Of a DNA stretch of 64,000 bases, positions 46,101-54,486 are shown piece after piece. How positions within the stretch are numbered: the first letter of the stretch is position 1; each line of letters begins with the position of its first letter. Where the stretch lies: the NCBI RefSeq assembly GCF_900112135.1, contig NZ_FOLC01000012.1, positions 62,001 to 126,000 of the forward strand, read 5' to 3'. The notes below the pieces were generated by a model, which had not been told where the DNA came from, did not search any database, and was given only the letters and a program-made list of their open reading frames with translations. The DNA comes from Collimonas sp. OK412. Its GTDB lineage: Bacteria; Pseudomonadota; Gammaproteobacteria; Burkholderiales; Burkholderiaceae_D. The position numbers and the translations under genes are program-made.

Positions 46101-46948
46101 GATGCGAATCCTTTCTGATAAATCGCGCGAACCAGTTCAGGCGTTGCCTGTACGCTGGCGTCCACTTCGGCCAGGCGCTCCAGAAAACCCTGGGCCATAT
46201 CGCTGCGGTGCTGTCCAGGCAAGCCGCGCTGGAGCAGGTCGCGGACCACGCTTCTGATCTGAGCGGCGTCGTCCTCGACGTAAGCATCAGCCAGTCCGCA
46301 GCGGTAACGCTGCTCGCCGCCGGTAAAGCTCCAGATGAACGGCTTGTCGCGCGAATCGTATTCGGCGATGCCGGCTTCCTGTTCAATCACCGCCGGACCG
46401 TTCAAGCCGAGCCGCGCTTCGCGGGTCACGATCAGATAGCTGCACAGGGCCGCCGCGATCGACATCCCGCCAAAACAGCCCACAGTGCCGGCGATAATGC
46501 CGATCACCGGCTGGTAGCGGCGCAGGTCGACGATGGCAGAATGGATCTCGGCAATCGCAGCTAATCCTAGATTGGCTTCCTGCAGCCGCACGCCGCCGGT
46601 TTCAAACAAGATGATCGCCCGGGTTGGAATGCCGTTGCGATTGTCTTGCGCCGCCAGCTCCAGCGCGCCGGCAATCTTGGCGCCGCCGACCTCTCCCAGG
46701 CTGCCGCCTTGAAATGCGCCTTCGATGGCAAGGATCACGGCCGGCTGGCCGTCGCATGTGCCCTTGGCGACGACCACGCCGTCGTCCGATTGCGTGATCA
46801 CGCCCTGCTGCGCCAGCCAGGGTGATGTCACGCGGTCGAAGGGGCCGATCAGTTCGCGCATGGACCCGGCGTCGAGCAAGGCACCGGCCCGGCTGCGCGC
46901 ATTGAGTTCGATAAAGCTGTCGCGTTGCAGCAGTTGTTCGGTATTCAT
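46097..46948 (-). CDS. mdcD: MdcD, malonate decarboxylase beta subunit
   Basis: A 283-residue carboxyltransferase-like subunit, partner of MdcE. Conserved blocks include ELNARSRAGALLDAGSMREL, TRAIILFETGGVRLQEANLG (oxyanion region), and GTVGCFGGMSIAAALCSYLI. The start MNTEQLLQRDSFIELNARSR at 46948 matches the family; longer frames run into mdcC. It begins 7 bases after the mdcC stop. Confidence 0.94.
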   Translation of the reverse strand: MNTEQLLQRDSFIELNARSRAGALLDAGSMRELIGPFDRVTSPWLAQQGVITQSDDGVVVAKGTCDGQPAVILAIEGAFQGGSLGEVGGAKIAGALELAAQDNRNGIPTRAIILFETGGVRLQEANLGLAAIAEIHSAIVDLRRYQPVIGIIAGTVGCFGGMSIAAALCSYLIVTREARLGLNGPAVIEQEAGIAEYDSRDKPFIWSFTGGEQRYRCGLADAYVEDDAAQIRSVVRDLLQRGLPGQHRSDMAQGFLERLAEVDASVQATPELVRAIYQKGFAS

Positions 46949-46955
46949 GGCTTCC

Positions 46956-47264
46956 TTACTTTGTGCTTGCATACTGCAATTCTTCGAACGCCTGCTCGAT
47001 CCGCATGCGCACCACGCCCGGCGTTGCGCCGAAATCATTGATCTCGATTTTTGCGGCCGGCAGCGACGGCGCGGCAAAGATGCGCGTCAACAGCGCTTCC
47101 CACACGTGGCGCATGCCATCGACCGAGGTGTTGATGGCGATGCTGGTGACGCCGGCGGCATGCGGCTCAAGCAATACTTCCAGATCGCCGGAGCCGACCA
47201 CGCCGGTCAACACGCGTGCTTTGGCAGGCGAACCCGCCGGATATTCATAGAAAATCTTTTCCAT
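46956..47264 (-). CDS. mdcC: MdcC, malonate decarboxylase acyl carrier protein (delta subunit)
   Basis: A 102-residue carrier protein that shuttles acetyl and malonyl groups between the Mdc subunits. The prosthetic-group Ser is Ser25 in VVGSGDLEVLL, the same position as in the Klebsiella protein as I recall it. MEKIFYEYPAG at 47264 is preceded by a strong AGGAGGG. It is modified by MdcB and MdcG products encoded in the same operon. Confidence 0.93.
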   Translation of the reverse strand: MEKIFYEYPAGSPAKARVLTGVVGSGDLEVLLEPHAAGVTSIAINTSVDGMRHVWEALLTRIFAAPSLPAAKIEINDFGATPGVVRMRIEQAFEELQYASTK

Positions 47265-47281
47265 GGTTTCCCTCCTTCGAT

Positions 47282-48139
47282 TCAAGTCTTGATCCTGTCC
47301 AGGAACAACGCCGCAGCCAGCAGATCCGCGGCGCCGCCCGGTGAGACGTGCAGCGCCAGCAGCTCCTGTTCGAATTGTTGCAATGCGCTCCTGCCATGGC
47401 TGCTAGCGGCACCGCCGGCGATGAGCACTCGCAGTGCGCCGGATTGCACAGCCGTCAATGCCGCCTGGCCGCCTCGCGACAGGACGCAGGTGTCATCGAG
47501 ATTGGCGATCACCGCAAGCAGCGCGTTGAGCCGCGCGTCATTTTCATCGTCGCCGCGGGTGCGGCAGTATTCCAGCCAAGGGAGCGCGACCCAGATTACA
47601 TGCGGGAATCCAGCTCGCGCCTGTGCCCGTGCTCCGCCGACGCTGTATTGCTGGCAGGCGAGCTCGCCTTTGTTGCCGGTCATGGCTGGCGCAAGGCGGT
47701 CGTGACGGCATGCCAGTGCGGCGGCGCGCGCAGCCACCGCTGCCGGAGTCGATGCGTTGCGGTCTTGCGCTGCAGCCGTGACCAGCAAACCGAGCGCCCA
47801 GATCGCGCCGCGGTGGGTGTTGATGCCGCCGGTGGCGGCCATCATGGCGGCTTCACCCTGGCGGCCGATGAGTCCGATCTGTTCGCGCAATTGCTGCGGA
47901 TCGGCGATGTGTTGCCCGGCAACCGCCATGGCATGGAAAGTCGGATGCAAGGCCCAGGCCGAATGACACATCAAATCCCAGCTCAAATCCCGATGAGCGC
48001 CGCGACCGCGCATATCGACCAGGCCCGGCTTGGGCGTCAGCGTGACCTCATCGATCAGTGCTGCCACGACGACATCGGCCAGATAGCCGGCGAATGCGGC
48101 GGACGCAAGCGGTTGGCGTTGCTCAAGAACGGCTGCCAT
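47282..48139 (-). CDS. mdcB: MdcB, triphosphoribosyl-dephospho-CoA synthase
   Basis: A 285-residue enzyme making the MdcC prosthetic-group precursor from dephospho-CoA and ATP. It has the CitG/MdcB motif LIDEVTLTPKPGLVDMRGRG followed by AHRDLSWDLMCHSAWALHPTF, and GGINTHRGAIWALGLL. The ATG at 48139 shares a base with the mdcA stop (TGATG); a GTG one codon earlier is an alternative. Confidence 0.93.
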   Translation of the reverse strand: MAAVLEQRQPLASAAFAGYLADVVVAALIDEVTLTPKPGLVDMRGRGAHRDLSWDLMCHSAWALHPTFHAMAVAGQHIADPQQLREQIGLIGRQGEAAMMAATGGINTHRGAIWALGLLVTAAAQDRNASTPAAVAARAAALACRHDRLAPAMTGNKGELACQQYSVGGARAQARAGFPHVIWVALPWLEYCRTRGDDENDARLNALLAVIANLDDTCVLSRGGQAALTAVQSGALRVLIAGGAASSHGRSALQQFEQELLALHVSPGGAADLLAAALFLDRIKT

Positions 48140-49800
48140 CACCAGCTCCGGAACTTGGCAGGCGGCTCATACAGGCCATCGGACCAGGTCACCAGGTCGG
48201 CGACACTCTTGGCTGCCAGCAGCGAACGGGTCGCTTCGCTGCGATTGACGCCCATGTCCTCGGGCAGTGCAATCAGGCCTTCTTGCCGCAAGTGCGCGGT
48301 GTTCACCGGATCATGGGTCATGCCGATTGGCGTGACGCCCGCGACGGCAGCCAGCATGGCTTTGCGCTCCTCCAACGAGCGCGCTTTGTAGAGATAGGCA
48401 ATGCCTTCCTCGGTAAGGACATGCGTCACGTCATCGCCATAAATCATCACCGGAGCGATGGGCATGCCGGATTCGCGCCCGACCTCCACTGCGTCGAGGG
48501 TTTCGACGATGGTCGGCTGGCCACCGCCTTGAAAGGTTTCCACCATCTGCACCACCAGTTTTTTGCCGCGCGCCAGCGGATCGTCGGTCTCGATCAAGTC
48601 AAGCCAGGCTGGACTGGCGTGACGGCGTCCGCGCGGATCGTGTCCCATATTGGGCGCGCCGCCAAAACCTGCCAGGCGCCCGCGCGTCACCGTGGATGAA
48701 TTGCCGAGCCCGTCCATTTGCAACGTGGATCCGATGAACAGGTCAACCGCGTACTGCCCCGCCAATTGGCAAAAAGCGCGATTGGAACGCATGGAGCCGT
48801 CTTTGCCGGTGAAGAACACATCGGGGCGTGCGGCAACGTAATTCTCCATACCCAGTTCGCCGCCGAAACAGTGGACGCTTTCGACCCAGCCGGTCTCGAT
48901 TGCCGGAATCAATGTCGGATGCGGATTGAGCGTCCAGTTCTTGCAGATCTTGCCCTTGAGCCCCAGCTTTTCGCCATAGGTCGGCAGGATAAGTTCTATC
49001 GCCGCGGTATTGAAGCCGATGCCGTGATTGAGCGACTGCACCTGATGGCGTTCGTACACGCCACGGATCGCCATCATCGCCATCAGCACATGTACCGGCT
49101 TGATCAGCCGTGGATCGCGGGTAAACAGCGGTTCAAGGAAAAACGGCTTGTCGGCCTGCACCACAAAGTCGATCCACGAGCCGGGAATGTCTACCCGCGG
49201 CAGATCGGCCGGATCGTCAACGATCTCATTGACCTGGGCAATCACGATACCGTCGCGGAAAGCCGCAGCCTCCACCAGCGCCGGCGTATCTTCGGTGCTG
49301 GAGCCGGTATACAGGTTACCTTGGCGATCTGCCTTGAAACCGGCCACCAGCACCACGTTCGGCGTCAGGTCGACGTAAAGCCGGGCATACAGTTCGATGT
49401 AGGTGTGAATCGCACCGACTTCCAGCAGGCCGTCTTTCAGAAACTGGGAAATACGCAGGCTTTGGGCGCCGGCATACGCAAAATCGAGCTTGCGGGCGAT
49501 GCCGCGCTCAAACAGGTCGAGATGCTCAGGCCGGCTGACGCTCGGCATGATCAGGTGCAGCTGGTTCACCTTGGCAGGATTGACCTGCGCCAGCGAACGG
49601 GACAGAAAATCGGCCTGCTTCTGGTTATTGCCTTCAAGTACGACACGGTCGCCAGGCGCGATCAGCGCTTCCAGCACGGCGACGATATCACCGGTAGGCA
49701 GTACCGCGCCATGGGCCATGTGGCGGACAAGATCCAGGCGGCGGTTTTTTTCCGTCCGGCGTTTGCTCCATTGCGCGTCAAGTTGAGGTCTGGCTTGCAT
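48139..49800 (-). CDS. mdcA: MdcA, acetyl-S-ACP:malonate ACP transferase (alpha subunit)
   Basis: A 553-residue CoA-transferase-like enzyme that exchanges the acetyl group on MdcC for malonate, releasing acetate. Conserved parts: NRRLDLVRHMAHGAVLPTGD, VVLEGNNQKQADFLSRSLAQ, and GGAPNMGHDPRGRRHASPAW. It is the first gene of the leftward mdc operon, with GGAG 5 to 6 bases before the ATG. Full family length. The 400-base upstream region carries a dyad likely bound by the divergent LysR regulator. Confidence 0.95.
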   Translation of the reverse strand: MQARPQLDAQWSKRRTEKNRRLDLVRHMAHGAVLPTGDIVAVLEALIAPGDRVVLEGNNQKQADFLSRSLAQVNPAKVNQLHLIMPSVSRPEHLDLFERGIARKLDFAYAGAQSLRISQFLKDGLLEVGAIHTYIELYARLYVDLTPNVVLVAGFKADRQGNLYTGSSTEDTPALVEAAAFRDGIVIAQVNEIVDDPADLPRVDIPGSWIDFVVQADKPFFLEPLFTRDPRLIKPVHVLMAMMAIRGVYERHQVQSLNHGIGFNTAAIELILPTYGEKLGLKGKICKNWTLNPHPTLIPAIETGWVESVHCFGGELGMENYVAARPDVFFTGKDGSMRSNRAFCQLAGQYAVDLFIGSTLQMDGLGNSSTVTRGRLAGFGGAPNMGHDPRGRRHASPAWLDLIETDDPLARGKKLVVQMVETFQGGGQPTIVETLDAVEVGRESGMPIAPVMIYGDDVTHVLTEEGIAYLYKARSLEERKAMLAAVAGVTPIGMTHDPVNTAHLRQEGLIALPEDMGVNRSEATRSLLAAKSVADLVTWSDGLYEPPAKFRSW

Positions 49801-50201
49801 CGTTACTCCGGAAATCGATCGTCACGGAGCCACAATAGAATTTTAAAAAACCATCTTCAATCAACCTTATGCATAGTTCATTACTGTAAGGTTAATGAAT
49901 TTGGCGTAATACGCTACGAATCGCCGCCGGTTCCCTTGACGCCTGCCGGCTGTTGACGATGCCGCCAAAGATGCCGTGTCGGGTACGGATCCGGATACAG
50001 GGCATGCCGGCGCCACACGCGATTTGGGCCGGCCGGTGCAAACTGCCTTTGCAAATGATCCGGCGCATGGATCGAAACCGGTCCGCTGTATGCGCGGCTG
50101 GGGATGGCGGGGATATCCACTGCATGCTTTATGCTGATGCGTTTGTGGCAGACTACTACGTGAATTGCAATTTTGTATTCGAATGATTTTCCGGAGGTAA
50201 A
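49801..50201. promoter_or_regulatory. Divergent mdcA-mdcR control region
   Basis: No gene is seen. At 49863-49893 the inverted repeat AACCTTA-N17-TAAGGTT straddles a TGCATA core, about 65 bases upstream of mdcA, the usual place and shape of a LysR activator site. A promoter for mdcR should lie to the right but no clear -35/-10 pair stands out. Confidence 0.55.
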
Positions 50202-51131
50202 GTGGCAATTGACGATGCAATCACGTTGAAAAAAATGGAAGTCTTTCTGGCCTTCATGACGCTTAACAATATGGCGCGGGTATCGGAAAGCCTTGGGCAA
50301 AGCACGGTGAGCGTACACCGTTCCTTGCATTCGCTTGAAGAGGCGCTGGGCTGTCCGCTTTTCAAGCACGAAGGACGCAACCTGATTCCTCTCCAGACAG
50401 CCTATACGTTCGCCGAATACGCGAAGCGGGTAATCAATGAGTGCGAGGAAGGTGTGCGCAAGGTACGTGATGCAGGCGGATTTAATGCCCCCAGGCTCAA
50501 GATAGGCACTCTCTATTCCTTAACGTTGAGGTGCATCCCGCAACTGGTGATCGGGCTGAAGTTACGCAAGCCTGAACTCGATATCGACCTGACCATGGGC
50601 TCAAATCGGGAGTTGCTGAAAAGCCTGGTGGATGGGCAGCTTGACGCCATTGTCATCGGCCTGCATGGAGACAATGAAAATACCGGACTGATTTCTGTGC
50701 CGCTATTTTATGACGATATTTTTTTGGCGGCCCCGACCGGTTCTCCATATGCCGGCAACAAGCACATTGACCTCCAGGATTTTCGCGCAGAAAAATTTGT
50801 CACGCTGAGTGACGGCTTTGCAACTACCAAAGACTTTCAGCATTGCTTTGAACTAGCGGGTTTTCTTCCGGATATTGCCATGCGGGTGCAAGACATTTTT
50901 TCGTTGATTAACCTGATTAGCGGAGGAATCGGATACAGCCTGCTGCCTGGACGTGTCGGCGAATTCAGTCCTCGCATTGAGTTAATGCCGCTTCAAGAAA
51001 AATATGCGTCTCGACAACAGATTACTCTGCTGCTGCCGAAGAACCGGGAACGAGATCCTAACCTGTTGGCGCTGGCTGCAGAATGCCGGATGTATGGCCG
51101 GCGCGATTACAGACATGAACCCGTCCGGTAG
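50202..51131 (+). CDS. mdcR: LysR-family regulator of malonate use, MdcR-like
   Basis: A 309-residue LysR-type regulator. The HTH is at about residues 12-65 (KKMEVFLAFMTLNNMARVSE, then STVSVHRSLHSLEEALGCPL), and an effector-binding domain follows (~95-300). It is encoded divergently from mdcA, as mdcR is in Klebsiella-type clusters, and so probably activates the operon in response to malonate. The start is GTG 50202, with GGAGG 5 bases upstream. Confidence 0.88.
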   Translation: MAIDDAITLKKMEVFLAFMTLNNMARVSESLGQSTVSVHRSLHSLEEALGCPLFKHEGRNLIPLQTAYTFAEYAKRVINECEEGVRKVRDAGGFNAPRLKIGTLYSLTLRCIPQLVIGLKLRKPELDIDLTMGSNRELLKSLVDGQLDAIVIGLHGDNENTGLISVPLFYDDIFLAAPTGSPYAGNKHIDLQDFRAEKFVTLSDGFATTKDFQHCFELAGFLPDIAMRVQDIFSLINLISGGIGYSLLPGRVGEFSPRIELMPLQEKYASRQQITLLLPKNRERDPNLLALAAECRMYGRRDYRHEPVR

Positions 51132-51462
51132 GAAACCGTTGTTACTATGCATATCGATATTTTCAACTGAAAGCGAACAATAAAGTCTGTCGGGGCAACC
51201 TCGATTTTTAAATTGTCAGTCAGAACGGACAACATAGTCTGTCGAGTCCTTTGTAGGCGCGGCATTGCTAGGGTAAGCCGGCGAGGTGACAAGACAGGTG
51301 CCTCCCTGCGTTTCACTCCTGGCCGGCAAAAATTCTCTATGCTGGGGGGAGCAGGCAAGCATATCTGGCAAAAAAATCATGGACACGGATCAGAGCATGA
51401 TCCATGTCCCTTCGTATTTGCGGGCCCGCGTTGAACAGGTCCGTAGTCCGGTTGCGCAGTTG
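51132..51462. other. Intergenic region between mdcR and doxX
   Basis: No gene is supported. AGTCTGTCG occurs twice about 51 bases apart (near 51184 and 51235); its meaning is unclear. Confidence 0.4.
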
Positions 51463-51885
51463 TCAGGCGTGTTTCCCCTGCGGCCCCAAGGCTTGCCTGC
51501 CCGCCGCGCTGTCGAGACTGACCGGGCCGGCGCCGAAGTAGGCGATGTTGAGCAAGCCTCCCACCAGCATGATGTTCTTGAGGAAGTGGATCATCTGGTT
51601 CTGATCCGCAAAATTGTGGTGGAAGAAAATCGCTGTCGCCAGCGTGAACAAGGCCATCAAGGGGGCAACCAGGCGCGTGCGGTATCCCAGCAGGAGCAGG
51701 GCGCCGCCGCCGGCTTCCATCAGCACCGCGATGGCCGCACCCAATCCTGCCAGCGGCAAGCCGACGCTGGCGATGTAGCCGACGGTAGCGCCATAGGAAG
51801 TCAGTTTTCCGAGGCCGCTCATGATGAAGGGGGCGCCGATGAGGATACGGCCAATCAAAGGCAGGTATTTGTTAGGTGTGGACAC
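51463..51885 (-). CDS. DoxX-family membrane protein
   Basis: A 140-residue protein with four hydrophobic helices of the DoxX family: YLPLIGRILIGAPFIMSGLG, a central helix, and ALFTLATAIFFHHNFADQNQ, followed by FLKNIMLVGGLLNIAYFGAG. It lies 42 bases downstream of a pirin gene in the same direction. DoxX/pirin pairs under a divergent LysR regulator are common in proteobacteria and are often tied to electrophile or oxidative stress; that role is inferred. Confidence 0.92.
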   Translation of the reverse strand: MSTPNKYLPLIGRILIGAPFIMSGLGKLTSYGATVGYIASVGLPLAGLGAAIAVLMEAGGGALLLLGYRTRLVAPLMALFTLATAIFFHHNFADQNQMIHFLKNIMLVGGLLNIAYFGAGPVSLDSAAGRQALGPQGKHA

Positions 51886-51927
51886 GATGTGCTCCTTGAA
51901 GAAAATTAAAAATAAAAAATGGAAAAA

Positions 51928-52626
51928 TCAAGCTGCATCGACAAGAACAACTTCCGCATCGTCGATTGCTGCGACGACGATCTTTGAAACATCCTTGGCC
52001 GCGATGCCGTCGCGTGCATCGAGGCGCAATCCGTTGACCGAAACCGCGCCGCGCGCGACCACCAGGTAGCCGTAGCGGGAAGCGCCGATTTCATACCCGA
52101 TGGACTGGCCGCGTGTGAGCGTCGCGCCAAGCACGCGTGCGTCCGCTTCGATAGCAATCGCGTCCTTGTCGCCGGGCAGGCCGCTCGCCAGCACTACCCA
52201 GCGATTGGCCCGTTCGGCCTTGGGAAACGGTTTGGTCGACCAGCGCGGCGCGATGCCGAGGCGGCGCGGACGCAGCCAGATCTGGAAAAGCTTCAGCGGC
52301 CCGCTGCCGGGATTGGTTTCCGAGTGGCGGATGCCGCTGCCCGCGGAAAATGCCTGGACATTGCCCGCGGCAATCTGGCCGCGTCCGCCGGTCGTGTCTG
52401 TGTGTTCGAGCAGACCCTCCCTGACATAGGTCACGATTTCCATGTCGCGATGGCCATGCATGGGAAATCCTGTGCCGGGCGCGACTTCGTCGTCGTTCAA
52501 GACCACCAGGCTCCCCAACGGCTCGTGAGCCGCATTGTCGTACCCGTGCAGCGCGAAATGGTGTTTGGCCTTCAGCCAGGTGAAGTCGCTGCCGGCGAGT
52601 GAATCCAGATTTCGAATTTGCAGCAT
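51928..52626 (-). CDS. Pirin-family cupin protein
   Basis: A 232-residue bicupin. The metal-binding cupin motif is in FPMHGHRDMEIVTYVREGLL (His-x-His and Glu), followed by HSETNPGSGPLKLFQIWLRP. Family members are iron-containing proteins, some with quercetinase activity. ATG 52626 (MLQIRNLDSL) with GAGAG upstream is chosen over a frame four residues longer. It is probably co-transcribed with doxX and controlled by the divergent LysR regulator. Confidence 0.93.
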   Translation of the reverse strand: MLQIRNLDSLAGSDFTWLKAKHHFALHGYDNAAHEPLGSLVVLNDDEVAPGTGFPMHGHRDMEIVTYVREGLLEHTDTTGGRGQIAAGNVQAFSAGSGIRHSETNPGSGPLKLFQIWLRPRRLGIAPRWSTKPFPKAERANRWVVLASGLPGDKDAIAIEADARVLGATLTRGQSIGYEIGASRYGYLVVARGAVSVNGLRLDARDGIAAKDVSKIVVAAIDDAEVVLVDAA

Positions 52627-52802
52627 GTTGCTCTCCAAGAATCGCCAAGTAGGTGTGCTCTTATTGCCAAGTGCCGTTGCACCTTGCCTTGCGAGTTGAT
52701 GAAGCCATCATAGTCCAGCAACAAACCGGGATTAATGGGTTGAAATAGAATGGATATTTGTCGAAAATAGAAAAATAAATGGCATCAACCAATGGGGTGG
52801 GT

Positions 52803-53744
52803 ATGACACCGATCAATGACCTGAATAACCTTGTCTTTTTCGCTAAAGTCGTCGATGCCGGCAGCTATTCCGCCGCAGCCGAGGCGCTCGGCATGCAGAC
52901 CTCCAAGCTGAGCCGGCGCGTCAGCGCGCTGGAAGCGGAGCTGGGGGTGCGCTTGCTCAACCGCACCACGCGCAAGCTTTCCCTGACCGAGATCGGCAAG
53001 ACTTTTTATGGCCATTGCGTAGCCTTGATCGCGGAAGCGCAGTCGGCAAAAGACGCCGTGCACCAGACGCTATCGTCGCCGCAGGGATTAATACGCATGA
53101 GCTGCCCGGTCGGCTTGCTTCAGGGCGGCCTGGCCGACATCCTCGCCAAGTTCCTGGCTGCCGAACCGCAGGTACGCATCGCGCTCGACGCCACCAATCG
53201 CCGCGTCGATGTCGTCGACGAAGGAATCGACATCGCCATTCGTGTCAGGGTGCCGCCGCTGGAAGATTCGGAGCTCGCCATGCGCGCCTTCGGCCCATCG
53301 AAAATGATCCTGGTCGCCAGCCCCAAGCTGGTGCTCCGGTATGGCATGCCTGCGCAACTGGCGGACCTGGCAAAAATGCCTATCGTCGCCATGGGCTATG
53401 CCGGCGACAAGGTCACCTGGCGTTCTCAAGACAAGGATGGCAATTCCGAAGAACTCGTGCATACGCCGCGCCTGCATACCGACGACCTGCTCACGCTACG
53501 CGCCGCTGCATTGCAAGGCATAGGCGTCGCCTATATGCCTGCGCTAGCGGTGATGGAAGAAATGGAAACCGGTACGCTGATCAGGCTGCTGCCGCAATTA
53601 AGCGCGCGCTCGGGCATCATCCACGCCGTATTTCCGTCACGGCGCGGGATGATTCCAGCTGTCAGGACCTTGCTCGATTTCCTTGCTGCGGAGCTGGCGG
53701 AGGATTCCTGGCATCCTTTGGCGCGGGAGGGCAAGGAAACGTAA
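52803..53744 (+). CDS. LysR-family regulator, divergent to pirin-doxX
   Basis: A 313-residue LysR-type regulator. The N-terminal HTH reads LNNLVFFAKVVDAGSYSAAA, then MQTSKLSRRVSALEAELGVR; the effector domain has DEGIDIAIRVRVPPLEDSEL. It belongs to the CrgA/DsdC-like group that often controls an adjacent oxidoreductase or pirin operon. The start is uncertain: ATG 52803 (MTPINDLNNL) fits homologs better, while ATG 52779 would add eight residues. The effector is unknown. Confidence 0.9.
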   Translation: MTPINDLNNLVFFAKVVDAGSYSAAAEALGMQTSKLSRRVSALEAELGVRLLNRTTRKLSLTEIGKTFYGHCVALIAEAQSAKDAVHQTLSSPQGLIRMSCPVGLLQGGLADILAKFLAAEPQVRIALDATNRRVDVVDEGIDIAIRVRVPPLEDSELAMRAFGPSKMILVASPKLVLRYGMPAQLADLAKMPIVAMGYAGDKVTWRSQDKDGNSEELVHTPRLHTDDLLTLRAAALQGIGVAYMPALAVMEEMETGTLIRLLPQLSARSGIIHAVFPSRRGMIPAVRTLLDFLAAELAEDSWHPLAREGKET

Positions 53745-53882
53745 TGTGAATTGATAGTCGCTGCCGTGGGGGCTGGCTCGATCCGCGCAACGGCTCGGAT
53801 TGGTACCCGATCGAGCGCCTGTTTCACAATGCTTAAACGCTTCTTGAGCGCAGCTCCTTCTTTAGAATGAAAGCTGCCTAGC

Positions 53883-54095
53883 CGTCCTATCCTGCTGTTC
53901 AACCCGACTGATCTCAAATCGGCTACATACAATCCACTGCTGGAAGTCCGACGCGGCGCGCACGAAGTGTGCGACGTGCAGAACTTCGCTGATATCCTGG
54001 TCGATCCCGAAGGCGTGCTGGAGCGGCGCAACCACTGGGAAAAGACTTCGCACGCTCTGTTGGTCGGCGCGATCTCGCATGCCCGCTCGAGGTAG
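53883..54095 (+). pseudogene. TraG-type conjugation coupling protein remnant
   Basis: A 70-residue reading without start codon matches the middle of TraG/VirD4-like coupling proteins: LLFNPTDLKSATYNPLLEVR, DVQNFADILVDPEGVLERRN and HWEKTSHALLVGAI. It is followed at once by a stop and unrelated sequence. Coupling proteins are encoded by conjugative plasmids and integrative elements, so this is a scar of one. The rest of 53745-54297 (upstream scraps reading GGWLDPRNGSDWYPIERLFH, then the promoter of the peptide locus) holds no intact gene. Confidence 0.75.
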
Positions 54096-54235
54096 CCGTC
54101 CTCGCTGGAGGGCTCCTATTGGATTGATGGTGATAGCCAAGCGACGAGGCAGATTCCGGACTATTTCAAGGGAGCAGATCAATCCCTACCTGTCAAAACT
54201 GTCAGTTCTTATTTCCCGAAACCGACATATAGTGA

Positions 54236-54266
54236 ATTTGCTAGGTATTTGCTAAATATTTGTTGT
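54236..54266. repeat. Three 11-bp-spaced ATTTG repeats before the peptide locus
   Basis: ATTTGCTAGGT (54236), ATTTGCTAAAT (54247) and ATTTGTTGT (54258) follow each other with an 11-base period, one helical turn, ending 31 bases before the precursor ATG. This spacing suits a regulator binding on one DNA face, but no regulator is encoded in the locus. Confidence 0.55.
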
Positions 54267-54297
54267 CATCCCTCCATTAAAACTAAAGGAAGCAGCC

Positions 54298-54486
54298 ATG
54301 ACTAAATCAAATAGCAATCACGAGCAAGGATTGAAATTGCATCTTTCCGATGCACAACGCGAAGAATTGGTACGGTTCATTACTGAAAACGGTCACGCAA
54401 AACTGGACATTGATCTTTTATTTGAAGGCAATGTTTCGGCTAAAACAATTGCCCCAGTCGCTGTATTGGTAGGCAATGCCATCTAA
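54298..54486 (+). CDS. Putative RiPP precursor peptide (62 residues)
   Basis: A 62-residue peptide gene with AAGGA 8 bases upstream. The first two thirds are charged and helical (LHLSDAQREELVRFITENGH, residues 14-33), like a leader bound by a recognition element. Then comes KLDIDLLFEGN (35-45), then a small hydrophobic tail VSAKTIAPVAVLVGNAI (46-62), poor in charge and free of Cys, Ser-rich or Trp/Tyr residues. The stop lies inside the next gene: 11 bases overlap with the radical-SAM gene, so translation is coupled. Short peptide plus SPASM maturase is the classic RiPP layout. That this is a substrate is inference. It could instead be a small accessory protein. Confidence 0.7.
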   Translation: MTKSNSNHEQGLKLHLSDAQREELVRFITENGHAKLDIDLLFEGNVSAKTIAPVAVLVGNAI

